Part shown: one piece after another, positions 41,581 to 50,007 of the stretch
Position numbering within the stretch: position 1 is the first letter of the stretch
Layout: the number at the start of each line of letters is the position of its first letter
Assembly (NCBI GenBank): GCA_963729445.1
Contig: CAVSNU010000005.1
Location: forward strand, 620,001-684,000
Length of the DNA stretch: 64,000 nucleotides
DNA from: JACCZH01 sp963729445
GTDB taxonomy: Bacteria > Chloroflexota > Chloroflexia > Thermomicrobiales > CFX8
Direction: 5' to 3'
Translations under genes and position numbers: made by a program
Notes under the pieces: model-generated
Seen by the model: the letters and a program-made list of their open reading frames with translations, nothing else
What the model was told of the DNA's origin: nothing
The model's database searches: none

Positions 41581-42438
41581 ATGCACCGGCGCTACAGCGA
41601 GTGGGAAATCCAGACCAACGGCGTGACGACCGTGGTCAGCGAGTGGGGCAGCGGCGAGCAAATCATGGTGCTGCTGCATGGTGTCAGTGGAAACCGCATG
41701 ACCTGGAGCGATCTGGCGGCGCGACTGGCAGCGGACGGGTACCACGTGTACGCACCGGACCTGCGCGGGTGTGGCGACAGCGTTGCCACTGGCGACGATA
41801 TCGGCCGGGTTCTGCAAACGTATGTCGATGATCTGCGAGCCTGGACGGAGGCGATTGGTCTGGGCTCATTTGTCCTGGCCGGCCACTCGTTCGGCGGGCG
41901 GCTGGCGGCGGAGTTCGCCGGCCAGCATCTCGATGTTGTCGAGCGGATGATCTTGATCGCCCCCGCCGGCCCTGATTCATTCAAGCGAGCGGTGACCGAG
42001 AAGCCGGAGCTTCTTGAGACGACGCCGCGTGGCAGCAGCGGGTTCGACAACCTCAAATCCATCAAGGGACCGACGCTGGAGGCGCTACGCCAGTTCAGTC
42101 AGGCCAATCCGGGCCGGCCCGCCACGCGCTCCGTCGTGTTGCGCTGGCTGGGCAACCTCGAGATCGACGAGCAGGGCTCTGCCCGGCACATAGACAGCCA
42201 CGACACGATCGATGCCCAGATGAAAATCCTGCGAAATGAGGATCAATCCGACAAATTGGCCGCGATCACGACCCCGACGGTTGTGATGCGCTCGATCGAC
42301 GAGGGCGTCCTGCTGCGGTACACCATCCCCCACTACGCCGAGCTGCTCCCGAACGTGCGCTACATCGATGACGTTCAGGCCGACCACTCCATTCCCTCGA
42401 CGAACCCGGACGCGGTGTTCGACGCCCTGGTGATGTGA
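41581..42438 (+). CDS. alpha/beta hydrolase
   Basis: 285-residue alpha/beta-hydrolase-fold enzyme. The nucleophile is Ser103 in LAGHSFGGRLA; the oxyanion region is LLHGVSGNRMTW. Acid Asp is likely in the MRSIDEGVL region, with the catalytic His in VQADHSIPS. Substrate unknown; members include esterases, haloperoxidases and dehalogenases. ATG 41581 is chosen because AAGGGGAG lies 7 bases before it; a GTG two codons earlier is possible. The LLM oxidoreductase gene follows on the same strand after 123 bp. Confidence 0.88.
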   Translation: MHRRYSEWEIQTNGVTTVVSEWGSGEQIMVLLHGVSGNRMTWSDLAARLAADGYHVYAPDLRGCGDSVATGDDIGRVLQTYVDDLRAWTEAIGLGSFVLAGHSFGGRLAAEFAGQHLDVVERMILIAPAGPDSFKRAVTEKPELLETTPRGSSGFDNLKSIKGPTLEALRQFSQANPGRPATRSVVLRWLGNLEIDEQGSARHIDSHDTIDAQMKILRNEDQSDKLAAITTPTVVMRSIDEGVLLRYTIPHYAELLPNVRYIDDVQADHSIPSTNPDAVFDALVM

Positions 42439-42561
42439 TGCCTGACGTTGCCGCTGCTCTCCCGGTTGCCGGCCGCGTTCCCATCGCTCCTCAAAGATGC
42501 TAACCTCCTCTCGGAATAGACATGACGAGCGCGGGCAGACATCGGGAGGGTTGGGCGGACC

Positions 42562-43485
42562 ATGATCTTTGGTATCCACGTTGGGCAGCAGAACATCGAG
42601 ATCGAGGAGTTGCGCAGACTCTGGAAATACGTCGACCAGAACGGCTTCGGCTGGGTCTCGCTCTGGGACCACATGTACTGCCGCACGAACGACGCCGATC
42701 CGCATCACGAAGCGGTGGCATTGATGGCCGCACTGGCGATGGACACCGAGAACGTCGAGATCGGTAACCTCGTCTTCTGCGCAGCCTACCGCAACCCCGG
42801 CATTCTGGTGAAGTCACTGATTTCCATCGATCATCTCAGCGGTGGCCGGACCAATGCCGGTATCGGCGCCGGCTGGCACGAGCCGGAGTTCCGCGCGTTC
42901 GGCATCCCTTTTCTGCCAGTGAAACAGCGCATGGACATGCTTGAAGAGCACGCCGCCTCAATGAAGAGCCTGCTCAACAACGAAGTCACGAACTTTGACG
43001 GTGAGTACGTGCAGTTGACCAACGCCTATATGAACCCGCGCCCGGCACGGGAGAAGATGCCGCTCTGGGTTGGGGGCGCTGGCGAGAAACGCACGCTGCG
43101 TATCGCCGCCCGCCATGCGGATGGCTGGAATGCACCCTATATCGGTCCGCAGGAGTACGCCCACAAGCTGGACGTGCTCGATCGCTGGTGCGAGAAGGAG
43201 GGTCGCGACCCTGCCGAGATCACCCGCTCGCTGAACCTGGGTTTCTATATGTCCGCTGACGAGGCCGGCGCCGGGGCAGCGCGTCAGAAGTACATGGATC
43301 AGTTCCAGGACCAGGCTGTCGACCGCATGGGGGGTCACCTGATTGGCTCGTCGGCCGAGGTCGTGGACCGCCTCGGCGAATTCCAGCAAGCGGGGATTCA
43401 CCGCATCAACCTCGCCTTCCGTCCCCCGGTCGACTGGGACGCGCTGCACGCCTTTGTCGAGGAGGTCATGCCGGCGTTCTGCTAG
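42562..43485 (+). CDS. LLM-class F420-dependent oxidoreductase
   Basis: 307-residue TIM-barrel enzyme of the luciferase-like monooxygenase superfamily. Typical segments: FGWVSLWDHMYCRTN, LVFCAAYRNPGILVKSL, SIDHLSGGRTNAGIGAGWHE, MPLWVGGAGEKRTLRIAARH, and ADGWNAPY. This subgroup mostly uses the deazaflavin F420 and acts on varied organic substrates; the reaction is not predictable. A second, frame-broken member is at 57039-57894. No F420-synthesis gene is in the window. Confidence 0.9.
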   Translation: MIFGIHVGQQNIEIEELRRLWKYVDQNGFGWVSLWDHMYCRTNDADPHHEAVALMAALAMDTENVEIGNLVFCAAYRNPGILVKSLISIDHLSGGRTNAGIGAGWHEPEFRAFGIPFLPVKQRMDMLEEHAASMKSLLNNEVTNFDGEYVQLTNAYMNPRPAREKMPLWVGGAGEKRTLRIAARHADGWNAPYIGPQEYAHKLDVLDRWCEKEGRDPAEITRSLNLGFYMSADEAGAGAARQKYMDQFQDQAVDRMGGHLIGSSAEVVDRLGEFQQAGIHRINLAFRPPVDWDALHAFVEEVMPAFC

Positions 43486-43499
43486 GCGCGACGGTGAAG

Positions 43500-43580
43500 G
43501 TGTCCCGGTTCATCCGATCCTTGGGCGTGCCTCGGTCAGCGTACGGGCGTAATGTATCGCGCCCTGCATGACCGCTCAGG
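43500..43580. repeat. copy of the CGTACGGGCG repeat
   Basis: GTCCCGGTTCATCCGATC at 43501 and CGTACGGGCGTAATG at 43540, then CGCGCCCTGCATGACCGCT. The same two parts occur in the same order at 18003-18090. It fills the gap between the convergent LLM and rhodanese genes. Confidence 0.7.
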
Positions 43581-43591
43581 CGGTTCTCGGA

Positions 43592-44569
43592 TTACAGCGT
43601 CTCAACGGGAAGCGATTGATCCGCGCCCCACTGTGACCACGAGCCGTCGTAGAGGCGCACGTGGAAGCGGTCCAGGGCCAGGAGCAGGTGGCAGGGCAGC
43701 GAGGCCAGGGTGCCGTGCAGGCCATAGACGATGATTTCTGCGGTGGAGTCGGGATCGATAACCGCGTCCAGGCGAGCCAGGAGATCGGCGGCCGGTACCG
43801 GCATGCGCTCCTCCTGCAGGAACTGGTCGCGTGCCAGCCAGGCACTGCCCGGAATGGAACCCGTGCGGAGACGGCCGTTCCAGGTCTCCCGGCGTTCCTC
43901 AGCGGTTCGGGTGTCGAGGAGTACCAGGCCAGGTTCGTCGAGCCGGGCAAGGATGTCTTGCGGGTGCGCGACGGTTGACTCGTCGAAAATGTCCTCGAGA
44001 CCGCCCTGGGACGGTTCAGGCTCGTCGAGGGTCAGCGTGTGACCGGCGGCCTGCCAGCTCTCGATCCCGCCGCTCAGCAACCTGCCGGAGCGATAGCCCA
44101 TGTAGCGCAGCGTCCAGAGCACACGTGCCGCGTACACTCCACCCGCATTGTCGTAGCACACCACCTCTGAATCCGCCTGCACCCCAGACCGGCGCACAAG
44201 CTCGGCCCTGCCATCCGGGTTGACCAGCATTCCGTAGACGGGGTTGTGCAGCTCAATCGTGTCTTGCCACCAGACGTGGCGGGCTCCCGGCAGGTGCCGT
44301 TTGCGGTAGTCGGGCAGCGGTGAGCAGTCGAGCAGCCGCAACGCTGGATCATCGATACGCTGCGCGAGCCATGCAGCGTCCGCGAGCAGGCTGGCGTTCG
44401 GGTAGGCAAGATCAACGTCCGGCGCCGCCGGCGGGTTGTTGACTCCCTCGCGCCTGCCACAACCGGCGGCAATGGCTGCAACACTTGCAATCCCGCCGGC
44501 GATAAAGCTCCGGCGGTTGATGGTCCCCCGGGAGAGGGGATTCAGGTTGGTAGATGTTGGTATTCTCAA
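43592..44569 (-). CDS. Tat-exported two-domain rhodanese-like lipoprotein, active-site Cys absent
   Basis: 325-residue protein. The twin-arginine motif NRRSFIAGG leads to a lipobox (AAIAAGCG, Cys37), so it should be exported folded and lipid-anchored. Two rhodanese domains follow: about 55-180 (RLLDCSPLPDYRKRHLPGAR, VVCYDNAGGVYAARVLWTLR) and 200-320 (VLLDTRTAEERRETWNG, RTGSIPGSAWL). In thiosulfate/mercaptopyruvate sulfurtransferases the second domain has a catalytic Cys in a CGxGxxA-type loop; here the site reads IIVYGLHGTLAS. It may therefore be non-catalytic. The frame starts with TTG at 44569 without a clear ribosome binding site. Confidence 0.85.
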   Translation of the reverse strand: MRIPTSTNLNPLSRGTINRRSFIAGGIASVAAIAAGCGRREGVNNPPAAPDVDLAYPNASLLADAAWLAQRIDDPALRLLDCSPLPDYRKRHLPGARHVWWQDTIELHNPVYGMLVNPDGRAELVRRSGVQADSEVVCYDNAGGVYAARVLWTLRYMGYRSGRLLSGGIESWQAAGHTLTLDEPEPSQGGLEDIFDESTVAHPQDILARLDEPGLVLLDTRTAEERRETWNGRLRTGSIPGSAWLARDQFLQEERMPVPAADLLARLDAVIDPDSTAEIIVYGLHGTLASLPCHLLLALDRFHVRLYDGSWSQWGADQSLPVETL

Positions 44570-44729
44570 GCTCAGGACGTTTCTCAGGTAGGTTTCAGCT
44601 TCGATTCATGTGAAGCTTACCTACAGCGTTCAAGATAAGACCATGATGATCTGCGACGGGCTGCTTCTCAAGGACGATGAAGATCGATCCCGTCTGCAGA
44701 TTCGAGGACGATAGAAGGGTGCCAGTTCA

Positions 44730-45950
44730 ATGGCGAACAGACAGTTTCCGATGGGCGTTGTCGTGGTGATCGCTGCGCTCGCGATGTTGCTCGGTACGAT
44801 CGGCGGCGGGTTGGCTGGTGGTACAGCCTCGCTAATCCTCGACAATGATGGCCCGGCAGATCCCACGGCCACCGCTCTCCCGGCGGAACAGACTTCAAAC
44901 GAAGCCACGCCGGAGGATCAAGCACCTGCGGTGCCGGTCCGTAACGACCCAACGGCGACACCGACGCCCGAAACTCCTCCGGAGGTACAGGTTGGCTCAA
45001 TCGCCGATATCGTTGAAGCCGTCTCTGGCGGTGTGGTGACGGTCGTCAATCAGCAGCACTTTCAGGGGTTTACGTCTGACGCTTCCGAGCTGGAGCCTGC
45101 CGGTACCGGCACCGGATTCGTGATTAGCGAAGACGGTTACATCGTCACGAACAACCACGTTGTCGAAGGCAGCGAGGCGTTGCAGGTCTATCTTTCGGAC
45201 GGCACCCCGGTTGACGCGACGCTTGTGGGAGCTGATCTGTTTACTGACCTGGCGGTGGTGAAGGTTGACCGGCAGATGGAGACAGTCGTGGCCTTCGGCG
45301 ACTCAACCGCCTTGCGGCCCGGACAGGAAGTTGTCGCGATCGGCAGTGCTCTGGGCGATTTCACGAACACTGTGACACAGGGCGTTGTCTCGGCGCTCGG
45401 ACGCAAGTTAAGCGGAGGCGGTGGTCCGCAGCTGGAGAACATGATCCAGCACGACGCCGCGATCAATCCCGGTAACTCGGGTGGTCCATTATTCAACCTG
45501 AGTGGCGAGGTGATCGGCGTGAATACGGCGGTCGTTCGTCAGGCCGCGCCTGGTGTCTCCGCCGAGGGCCTGGGCTTCGCCATTCCGAGCTCAACGGTGC
45601 AAGAGATCATCGCCCAGTTGATCGAGAGTGGAACAGTCGTCAGACCATACCTGGGTATCACCTACGAGCCAATCTCCCCGACTGCCGCCAGGGCCCAGGG
45701 GCTCGAGGTGGAGAATGGCGTCCTGGTGACCGATCTGCCGACTGGCGGTCCGGCCGCGAGCGCCGGTCTGCAGATAAACGACATCATTACCAAGCTCAAC
45801 GGCGAGCAAATTGACCTCGAGAATCCGCTCGTAAACATGCTGTTCAAGTATGAGCCGGACGACACCATTCAGGTTGAGGTGTACCGGCCTTCGACCGGCG
45901 AGACGTTGGCCTTCGACGTAACGCTTGAGGTCAGACCGGACTTGCAGTAA
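44730..45950 (+). CDS. HtrA/DegP-type serine protease with PDZ domain
   Basis: 406-residue envelope quality-control protease. An N-terminal membrane anchor (VVVVIAALAMLLGTIGGGLA) is followed by a Pro/Thr/Glu linker (residues 40-85) and a trypsin-like domain. The catalytic triad is His143 (TNNHVVEG), Asp173 (FTDLAVVKV) and Ser250 (NPGNSGGPL). A PDZ domain occupies about 305-395 (PYLGITYEPISPTAARAQGL, GLQINDIITKLNGE). It is probably active on the outer face of the membrane against misfolded proteins. GAAGGG precedes the ATG. A strong terminator follows. Confidence 0.95.
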   Translation: MANRQFPMGVVVVIAALAMLLGTIGGGLAGGTASLILDNDGPADPTATALPAEQTSNEATPEDQAPAVPVRNDPTATPTPETPPEVQVGSIADIVEAVSGGVVTVVNQQHFQGFTSDASELEPAGTGTGFVISEDGYIVTNNHVVEGSEALQVYLSDGTPVDATLVGADLFTDLAVVKVDRQMETVVAFGDSTALRPGQEVVAIGSALGDFTNTVTQGVVSALGRKLSGGGGPQLENMIQHDAAINPGNSGGPLFNLSGEVIGVNTAVVRQAAPGVSAEGLGFAIPSSTVQEIIAQLIESGTVVRPYLGITYEPISPTAARAQGLEVENGVLVTDLPTGGPAASAGLQINDIITKLNGEQIDLENPLVNMLFKYEPDDTIQVEVYRPSTGETLAFDVTLEVRPDLQ

Positions 45951-45992
45951 GCAGAAACATACCCATTCTCCCACCCCTCCCCCTCTTTCAGA

Positions 45993-46039
45993 GGACCCGT
46001 CCCCGGCCAGGCACACGCCGGCAAGGGGCGGGTTCTTTG
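45993..46039 (+). terminator. intrinsic terminator after the HtrA gene
   Basis: Imperfect G+C stem, GGACCCGTCCCCGGC pairing with GCCGGCAAGGGGCGGGTTC, with a small loop, followed by TTTGT. It starts 43 bases after the stop codon. Confidence 0.7.
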
Positions 46040-46092
46040 TGCGCGCGGGTGTTTTCAGTGCAGCTCTCCTACGACTTCCGTGCCATTTACTT

Positions 46093-46305
46093 CGTACGGG
46101 CGTAATTCATTGCGCCCTGCCTGGCCGCCCGCCGCAGTGGTGCGAGAAGCGCCATTGTCGTCGTAGGCGACGCAGCGCGTAGCCTCACGAGGTGTGAGCA
46201 CCCGTCTTCGCAGTTCAAGCAGGACTATGGCATTCCTTTCGTCATCCTGAGTACTGGACCACAGGGGAGTTGTCACGCTCTGGGGTTCCGTCGGTCGGGG
46301 AAGAC
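46093..46305. repeat. CGTACGGGCG repeat copy and one-ended MITE relative
   Basis: CGTACGGGCGTAATTCATTG at 46093 continues to GCGCCCTGCCTGG, the same unit as at 18062 and 18232. From 46240 comes GTCATCCTGAGTACTGGACCAC, and 46250-46305 matches, in reverse, the unit at 34355-34414 (for example TTGTCACGCTCTGGGG versus its diverged complement). No gene is present in 45951-46379. Confidence 0.65.
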
Positions 46306-46379
46306 AGCATCCTGCGCTGATGAGTCATCCTGCGCTGGTTAGTCACCCTGAGCGTTCATCAGTCATCCTGAGCAGAAGC
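46306..46379. repeat. CATCCTGAG repeat block, left part of a block split by an IS481-type element
   Basis: Units CATCCTGCGCTGATGAG, GTCATCCTGCGCTGG, GTCACCCTGAGCG and GTCATCCTGAGCAGAAGC run to the insertion point. The partner half continues at 47656 with GAAGCGAAGGATCTC. Confidence 0.8.
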
Positions 46380-47655
46380 TGTGTAAACCGGGGACATCCT
46401 GAACACATCGACGGAGACATGGTTGACACTCATGGCGGCATGCTTGACCTCGAAAGGAGGGACAGCATGCCGTGGGAGGATCGGTCCGTCATGTCCCAAC
46501 GTCTCGAGTTCGTGCTGGCAGCGAGCCAGCCTGGTGCCAACATCACTGCCCTGTGCACCCAGCATGGCATCAGCCGTACCACCGCCTACACCTGGTTACA
46601 TCGGTTTCAGGATGCCGGGGCCGTGGGGCTGCGCGACCAGTCTCGACGGCCACACCACTCGCCCCGCAAAACCGCGCCGGAGGTCGAGGCCCGGGTGGTT
46701 GCCCTGCGGCAGCAACATCCTGCCTGGGGCGGCACCAAACTGCGCAGTCGGCTGGTGGCCCTGGGGTGCGCCAACGTCCCGAGCGCGAGCACCATCACCG
46801 CGATCCTGGCCCGCCACGGGCTGCTAACCCGGCGCGTGGTGCCGGCCAAGAGGCGTGGCAACGGTTTGAGGCCGCCGCACCCAATGACCTGTGGCAGCTG
46901 GACTTCTGTGGACAGGTGCCGCTGGAAACCACGGGACGGGTGCACCCCCTGGCGGCTGATCGATGACCACTCGCGCTTTGCCGTGGCGCTGGTCGCCTGT
47001 CCCAACCAGCAACGCACCACGGTCCAGCATGCCCTGGAGAGCGCCTTTCGGCCTGTACGGGCTGCCACGCCGGATCCTGGCTGACAATGGACAACCCTGG
47101 GGAACGTGTGGGAATGGTGGCCTGACGAGGCTGGAAGCCTGGCTCATCCGGCTGGGGATCGACGTCACTCATGGCCGGCCGTATCATCCGCAGACCCAGG
47201 GCAAGGTCGAGCGCTTCCACCAGACGTTGCGGGCGGAGGCCCTGGGCTGGCGCGGCTTTCCCACCCTGGCTGCCTGTGCAAACCGCGTTTGACCGCTGGC
47301 GGGACGTCTACAACCTGGTACGGCCGCACCAGGCCTTGCAGCTGGCCGTCCCCGGCAGTCGCTACCAGCCCAGCCCACGCCGGCTGCCTGCGCCGTCGCC
47401 AGCCATCGTGTACGGGCCTGACGACACGGTGCGCCAGGTCAACGCGCAGGGCGTGATCAGTTTCCGCAACCGACGCTGGTGGGTGAGCCGGGCGTTACGG
47501 GGCTTCCCGGTCGCGGTGCGTCCCACCACGACCCCAGGACGCTTTGCGGTGTATTTTTGTCGTCAGCAGGTTGCCGACATTGACCTGCAGATGCGCGGGT
47601 AATGTGTCAACCATGTCTCCGTGGGTCTGTTCACCATGTCTCCGGTCTGTACACA
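46380..47655 (+). mobile_element. IS481-type insertion sequence (decayed)
   Basis: 1276 bp with long inverted repeats. The left end (TGTGTAAACCGGGGACAT...) and the complement of the right end (TGTGTACAGACCGGAGACAT...) both continue to GGAGACATGGTTGACAC, over about 50 bp. A 5-bp direct repeat GAAGC flanks it (46375-46379 and 47656-47660), consistent with target duplication. The interrupted sequence restores a CATCCTGAG repeat. Its transposase frame is broken. Confidence 0.9.
46467..47602 (+). pseudogene. IS481-family transposase with about four frame breaks
   Basis: The N-terminal HTH part (ANITALCTQHGISRTTAYTW) is in one frame, up to about 46845. Then come NDLWQLDF (second frame), IDDHSRFAVALVACPNQQ (first frame again), GLYGLPRRILADNGQPWG through GRPYHPQTQGKVERFHQTLR (third frame) and AFDRWRDVYNLVRPHQALQL (second frame). 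The DDE residues of the rve-type core are in LDF, DNG and KVERFHQ. The ATG at 46467 follows AAAGGAGG. All conserved blocks survive but are spread over three frames. Either it is a recent pseudogene or several single-base sequence errors are present. Confidence 0.88.
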
Positions 47656-48055
47656 GAAGCGAAGGATCTCTTGCCTGACACCCGAGGTGTTTAACCAGAG
47701 ATCCTTCCTTGCGTCAGGATGACCATCAAACGCAGGATGACGATCAAGGCGCAGGGCTGGCCCACAGGGACCTCCGGGGTTCCGTGGTCGGTAGGGGAGG
47801 AGCTCGTCTCCTCCCGCCTCGAGCGGACCGGGGGTTCGGGAGGAGACGAGCTCCTCCTACGAGGGTGACACGACACATCGCCGTTCAAGCAGGGCCATGG
47901 CATTCCTTTAGTCATCCTGACGTCAGGAAGGATCTCTCGCTTGACTCCTGAGGTGGTTAACCAGAGATCCTTCGCTTCGCTCAGGATGACTGACCAACAC
48001 CCGGGAAGGCTGATGAACGCTCAGGGTGACTAATAAGCGCAGAATGACCAGTTAG
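47656..48055. repeat. CATCCTGAG repeats and a 20-bp inverted repeat
   Basis: The gap 47603-48200 holds no gene. It contains the right half of the split repeat (GCGAAGGATCTC...AGAGATCCTTCCTTGCG, 47656-47740), a MITE-like fragment near 47758-47795, and a perfect 20-bp inverted repeat (47796-47815 with 47838-47857, 22-nt loop, core GAGCTCGTCTCCTCCC). A further repeat block at 47910-48045 is centred on GGATCTCTCGCTTGACTCC and AGAGATCCTTCGCTTCG. Confidence 0.8.
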
Positions 48056-48139
48056 ACACCGTTCAGTCGACGGTCTTCACCTGTAACGCATGGTTCTCCG
48101 AGATTTCAGACATGGATGACATTGCACGCGGATGCAGCA

Positions 48140-48165
48140 AGGGACGCGCCGTTCGGCGCGTCCCT
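48140..48165. terminator. hairpin terminator downstream of the SIMPL gene
   Basis: 11-bp perfect stem (AGGGACGCGCC/GGCGCGTCCCT) with a GTTC loop, 35 bases past the minus-strand stop at 48201. The plus-strand tail is GTTTGCTT; the minus-strand tail is not U-rich. Confidence 0.6.
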
Positions 48166-48200
48166 GTTTGCTTGCCGGTCATTGGGAAAGGATTTCGTTG

Positions 48201-48953
48201 TTAGTTAATCGCCCAGGAAACCTCGACCTGGACCGAGATGGTGGACTCGCCGGGGTTGATCGGCGGGGCGACGGCGCCTGCAGCAGAGTCCATCGCCGCA
48301 CGTTCGGCCATCGGCATCGGATACGGAGCGTAGGAGTACTCGTTGATCGACACGACCTGGCCGATGGTGACGCCGGTCAGGCGGGCGAGATCTTCGGCCT
48401 TCGTGCGTGCATCTTCGATCGCACGCTCACGAGCCTGGCTAACCGCTGTGCCTGGATCTTCTACCGTGAAGTAGACACCCTGGACCGTGTTCGCACCGGC
48501 TTCGATGCCGGTTTCTACGATCGTTCCAGTCTGGTTGATGTCGCGCACTTTAACGGTCACCGTATGCGAGACGTGATAGCCGGTGATCGGCTGGTCGGGC
48601 TTCTCATAGTCGGCATTCACCCAGACGTTGTAGTTTGAGGTGGTGATGTCAGCTTCGGCAATGCCGGCCGCTTTCATTGCGGCGATGATCGCTTCCATCC
48701 GCTGTGCGGCCTCGGTCTGGGCTGCTTCAAGCTCGACATTGTTGATCTCGACACCCAACGTGACCACTGCGGTGTCGGGCATGACCGATATCTGACCGGA
48801 GCCGCTCACCGAGATCGTGCGCTGGGTGTCGTCAGGCTGGGCCGCCACCGATTGGCCTCCGATACTTGCAACTACCAGGGAAAGGATCGCGGCAAAAAGG
48901 GTGAGACCAAGGAGCGCGCCTCCGATAGAGAGCACGCGACGATTGAGGGTCAC
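48201..48953 (-). CDS. SIMPL (DUF541) domain exported protein
   Basis: 250-residue envelope protein. A signal anchor (LSIGGALLGLTLFAAILSLV) is followed by the SIMPL domain: TISVSGSGQISVMPDTAVVT, then MEAIIAAMKAAGIAEADITT and TVTVKVRDINQTGTIVETGI, a standard match. GTG 48953 is preferred because AGGAGGT lies 6 bases upstream, a near-perfect site; the frame continues up to an ATG at 48986. Function is poorly known; members occur in envelope and oxidative-stress settings. It lies 64 bases after the anti-sigma gene and is probably cotranscribed with it. Confidence 0.9.
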   Translation of the reverse strand: MTLNRRVLSIGGALLGLTLFAAILSLVVASIGGQSVAAQPDDTQRTISVSGSGQISVMPDTAVVTLGVEINNVELEAAQTEAAQRMEAIIAAMKAAGIAEADITTSNYNVWVNADYEKPDQPITGYHVSHTVTVKVRDINQTGTIVETGIEAGANTVQGVYFTVEDPGTAVSQARERAIEDARTKAEDLARLTGVTIGQVVSINEYSYAPYPMPMAERAAMDSAAGAVAPPINPGESTISVQVEVSWAIN

Positions 48954-49017
48954 GATGGGACCTCCTCTTCTGTCCCCGGTCGTCACTGGCCGGGGAGCCT
49001 GCGTTCAATGGCCGCGG

Positions 49018-49962
49018 TTACTGCCGCCGGCCGCGTTGTTTGGGTAGACCGATCATCACCGTCAACAGCATCGCCAGAATCAGGGCCAGACTCATCTCGG
49101 CGATGCGCCAGCGCATCTGGCTGGGATCTCCACTGGACTGCGCTTCAGAGGCCGGTTCTTCGGAGCTGGCTTCCTGCTTCATGGCAGTTGCATCTTCGCC
49201 GCCTGCCTCGTCGCTGGATTCAGCTGCTTCCTCGGGCTCCATAAACGTGCTGACCTCCGGCGCGTCCTCTTCAGCCAGGTCCTCGTCACTGCTTGGGCTC
49301 TCGTCGCTTGAGCCCGGGGTTACTTCCTCGCCCGCAGCAGGGTTACTCTCTTGCACGGCGTCGTCCGACGCCGGCGTCTCGTCGTTCATCGTGCGCGCTC
49401 CGAGCGCGATCTCGGCGGTCGGGATCTCAGCCGCGTCCGCTGCCGGCGTGGCAGCCGTTGACTGCATCATCACCGTCTCCGCGTCGCCATCGCTCGCCAT
49501 GTCGTCGTCCCCGGTCAGGTTTCTACCGAGTCCATTTGTCAGGAGATCGGCGCTGATCACCAGGACAAACAGGATCGAGGCTACCGCGGTCGCCCAACGA
49601 ACCTTCCCGGCGTGGCGTGTGTGCCACTGGGCGGATTCCTGGAGGACGACAGGCGCTGGGCGTGCCGGCTTCGTTGCCGGCTCCAGCGCCTCTGTGCGGA
49701 TCGCGAACGAGCGCGGCGCTTGCTGCTCTGGAAGCGCCCCGAGCGTCCGCACCATGAGCTGAAGCTCGGACAGCACCCGCTGGCAGCGCTCGCAGCTGAT
49801 AAGGTGACGATCGATAGCATCCCGTTCGGCCCCGGCCAGCTCTGGCGCCTGGTCCAGATATTCAGACAACACGTCCACCGCTGGGTGGATGCCGTCGGGC
49901 GGTCCGGATTGACCGTCGGATGAGTGGTGGCGACGATTGCGGTCTGGATCGTCGTAGTTCAC
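49018..49962 (-). CDS. zinc-finger anti-sigma factor, membrane-anchored
   Basis: 314-residue protein. The N-terminal zf-HC2/ZAS domain has the Hx3Cx2C motif (IDRHLISCERCQRVL, near residue 52-60) that holds ECF sigma factors. A membrane helix at about 118-140 (WATAVASILFVLVISADLL) leads to a long acidic Ser/Glu/Asp-rich extracytoplasmic region of about 130 residues. A second helix lies at the C-terminus (MSLALILAMLLTVMIGL). The GTG start follows AGGAGG. It lies 45 bases after the ECF sigma gene, the classic sigma/anti-sigma order. Confidence 0.88.
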   Translation of the reverse strand: MNYDDPDRNRRHHSSDGQSGPPDGIHPAVDVLSEYLDQAPELAGAERDAIDRHLISCERCQRVLSELQLMVRTLGALPEQQAPRSFAIRTEALEPATKPARPAPVVLQESAQWHTRHAGKVRWATAVASILFVLVISADLLTNGLGRNLTGDDDMASDGDAETVMMQSTAATPAADAAEIPTAEIALGARTMNDETPASDDAVQESNPAAGEEVTPGSSDESPSSDEDLAEEDAPEVSTFMEPEEAAESSDEAGGEDATAMKQEASSEEPASEAQSSGDPSQMRWRIAEMSLALILAMLLTVMIGLPKQRGRRQ

Positions 49963-50007
49963 CGGCGGCCTCCTTTCCGTCGCATCTGGTTCCTTTCCTG
50001 AGCTAGC

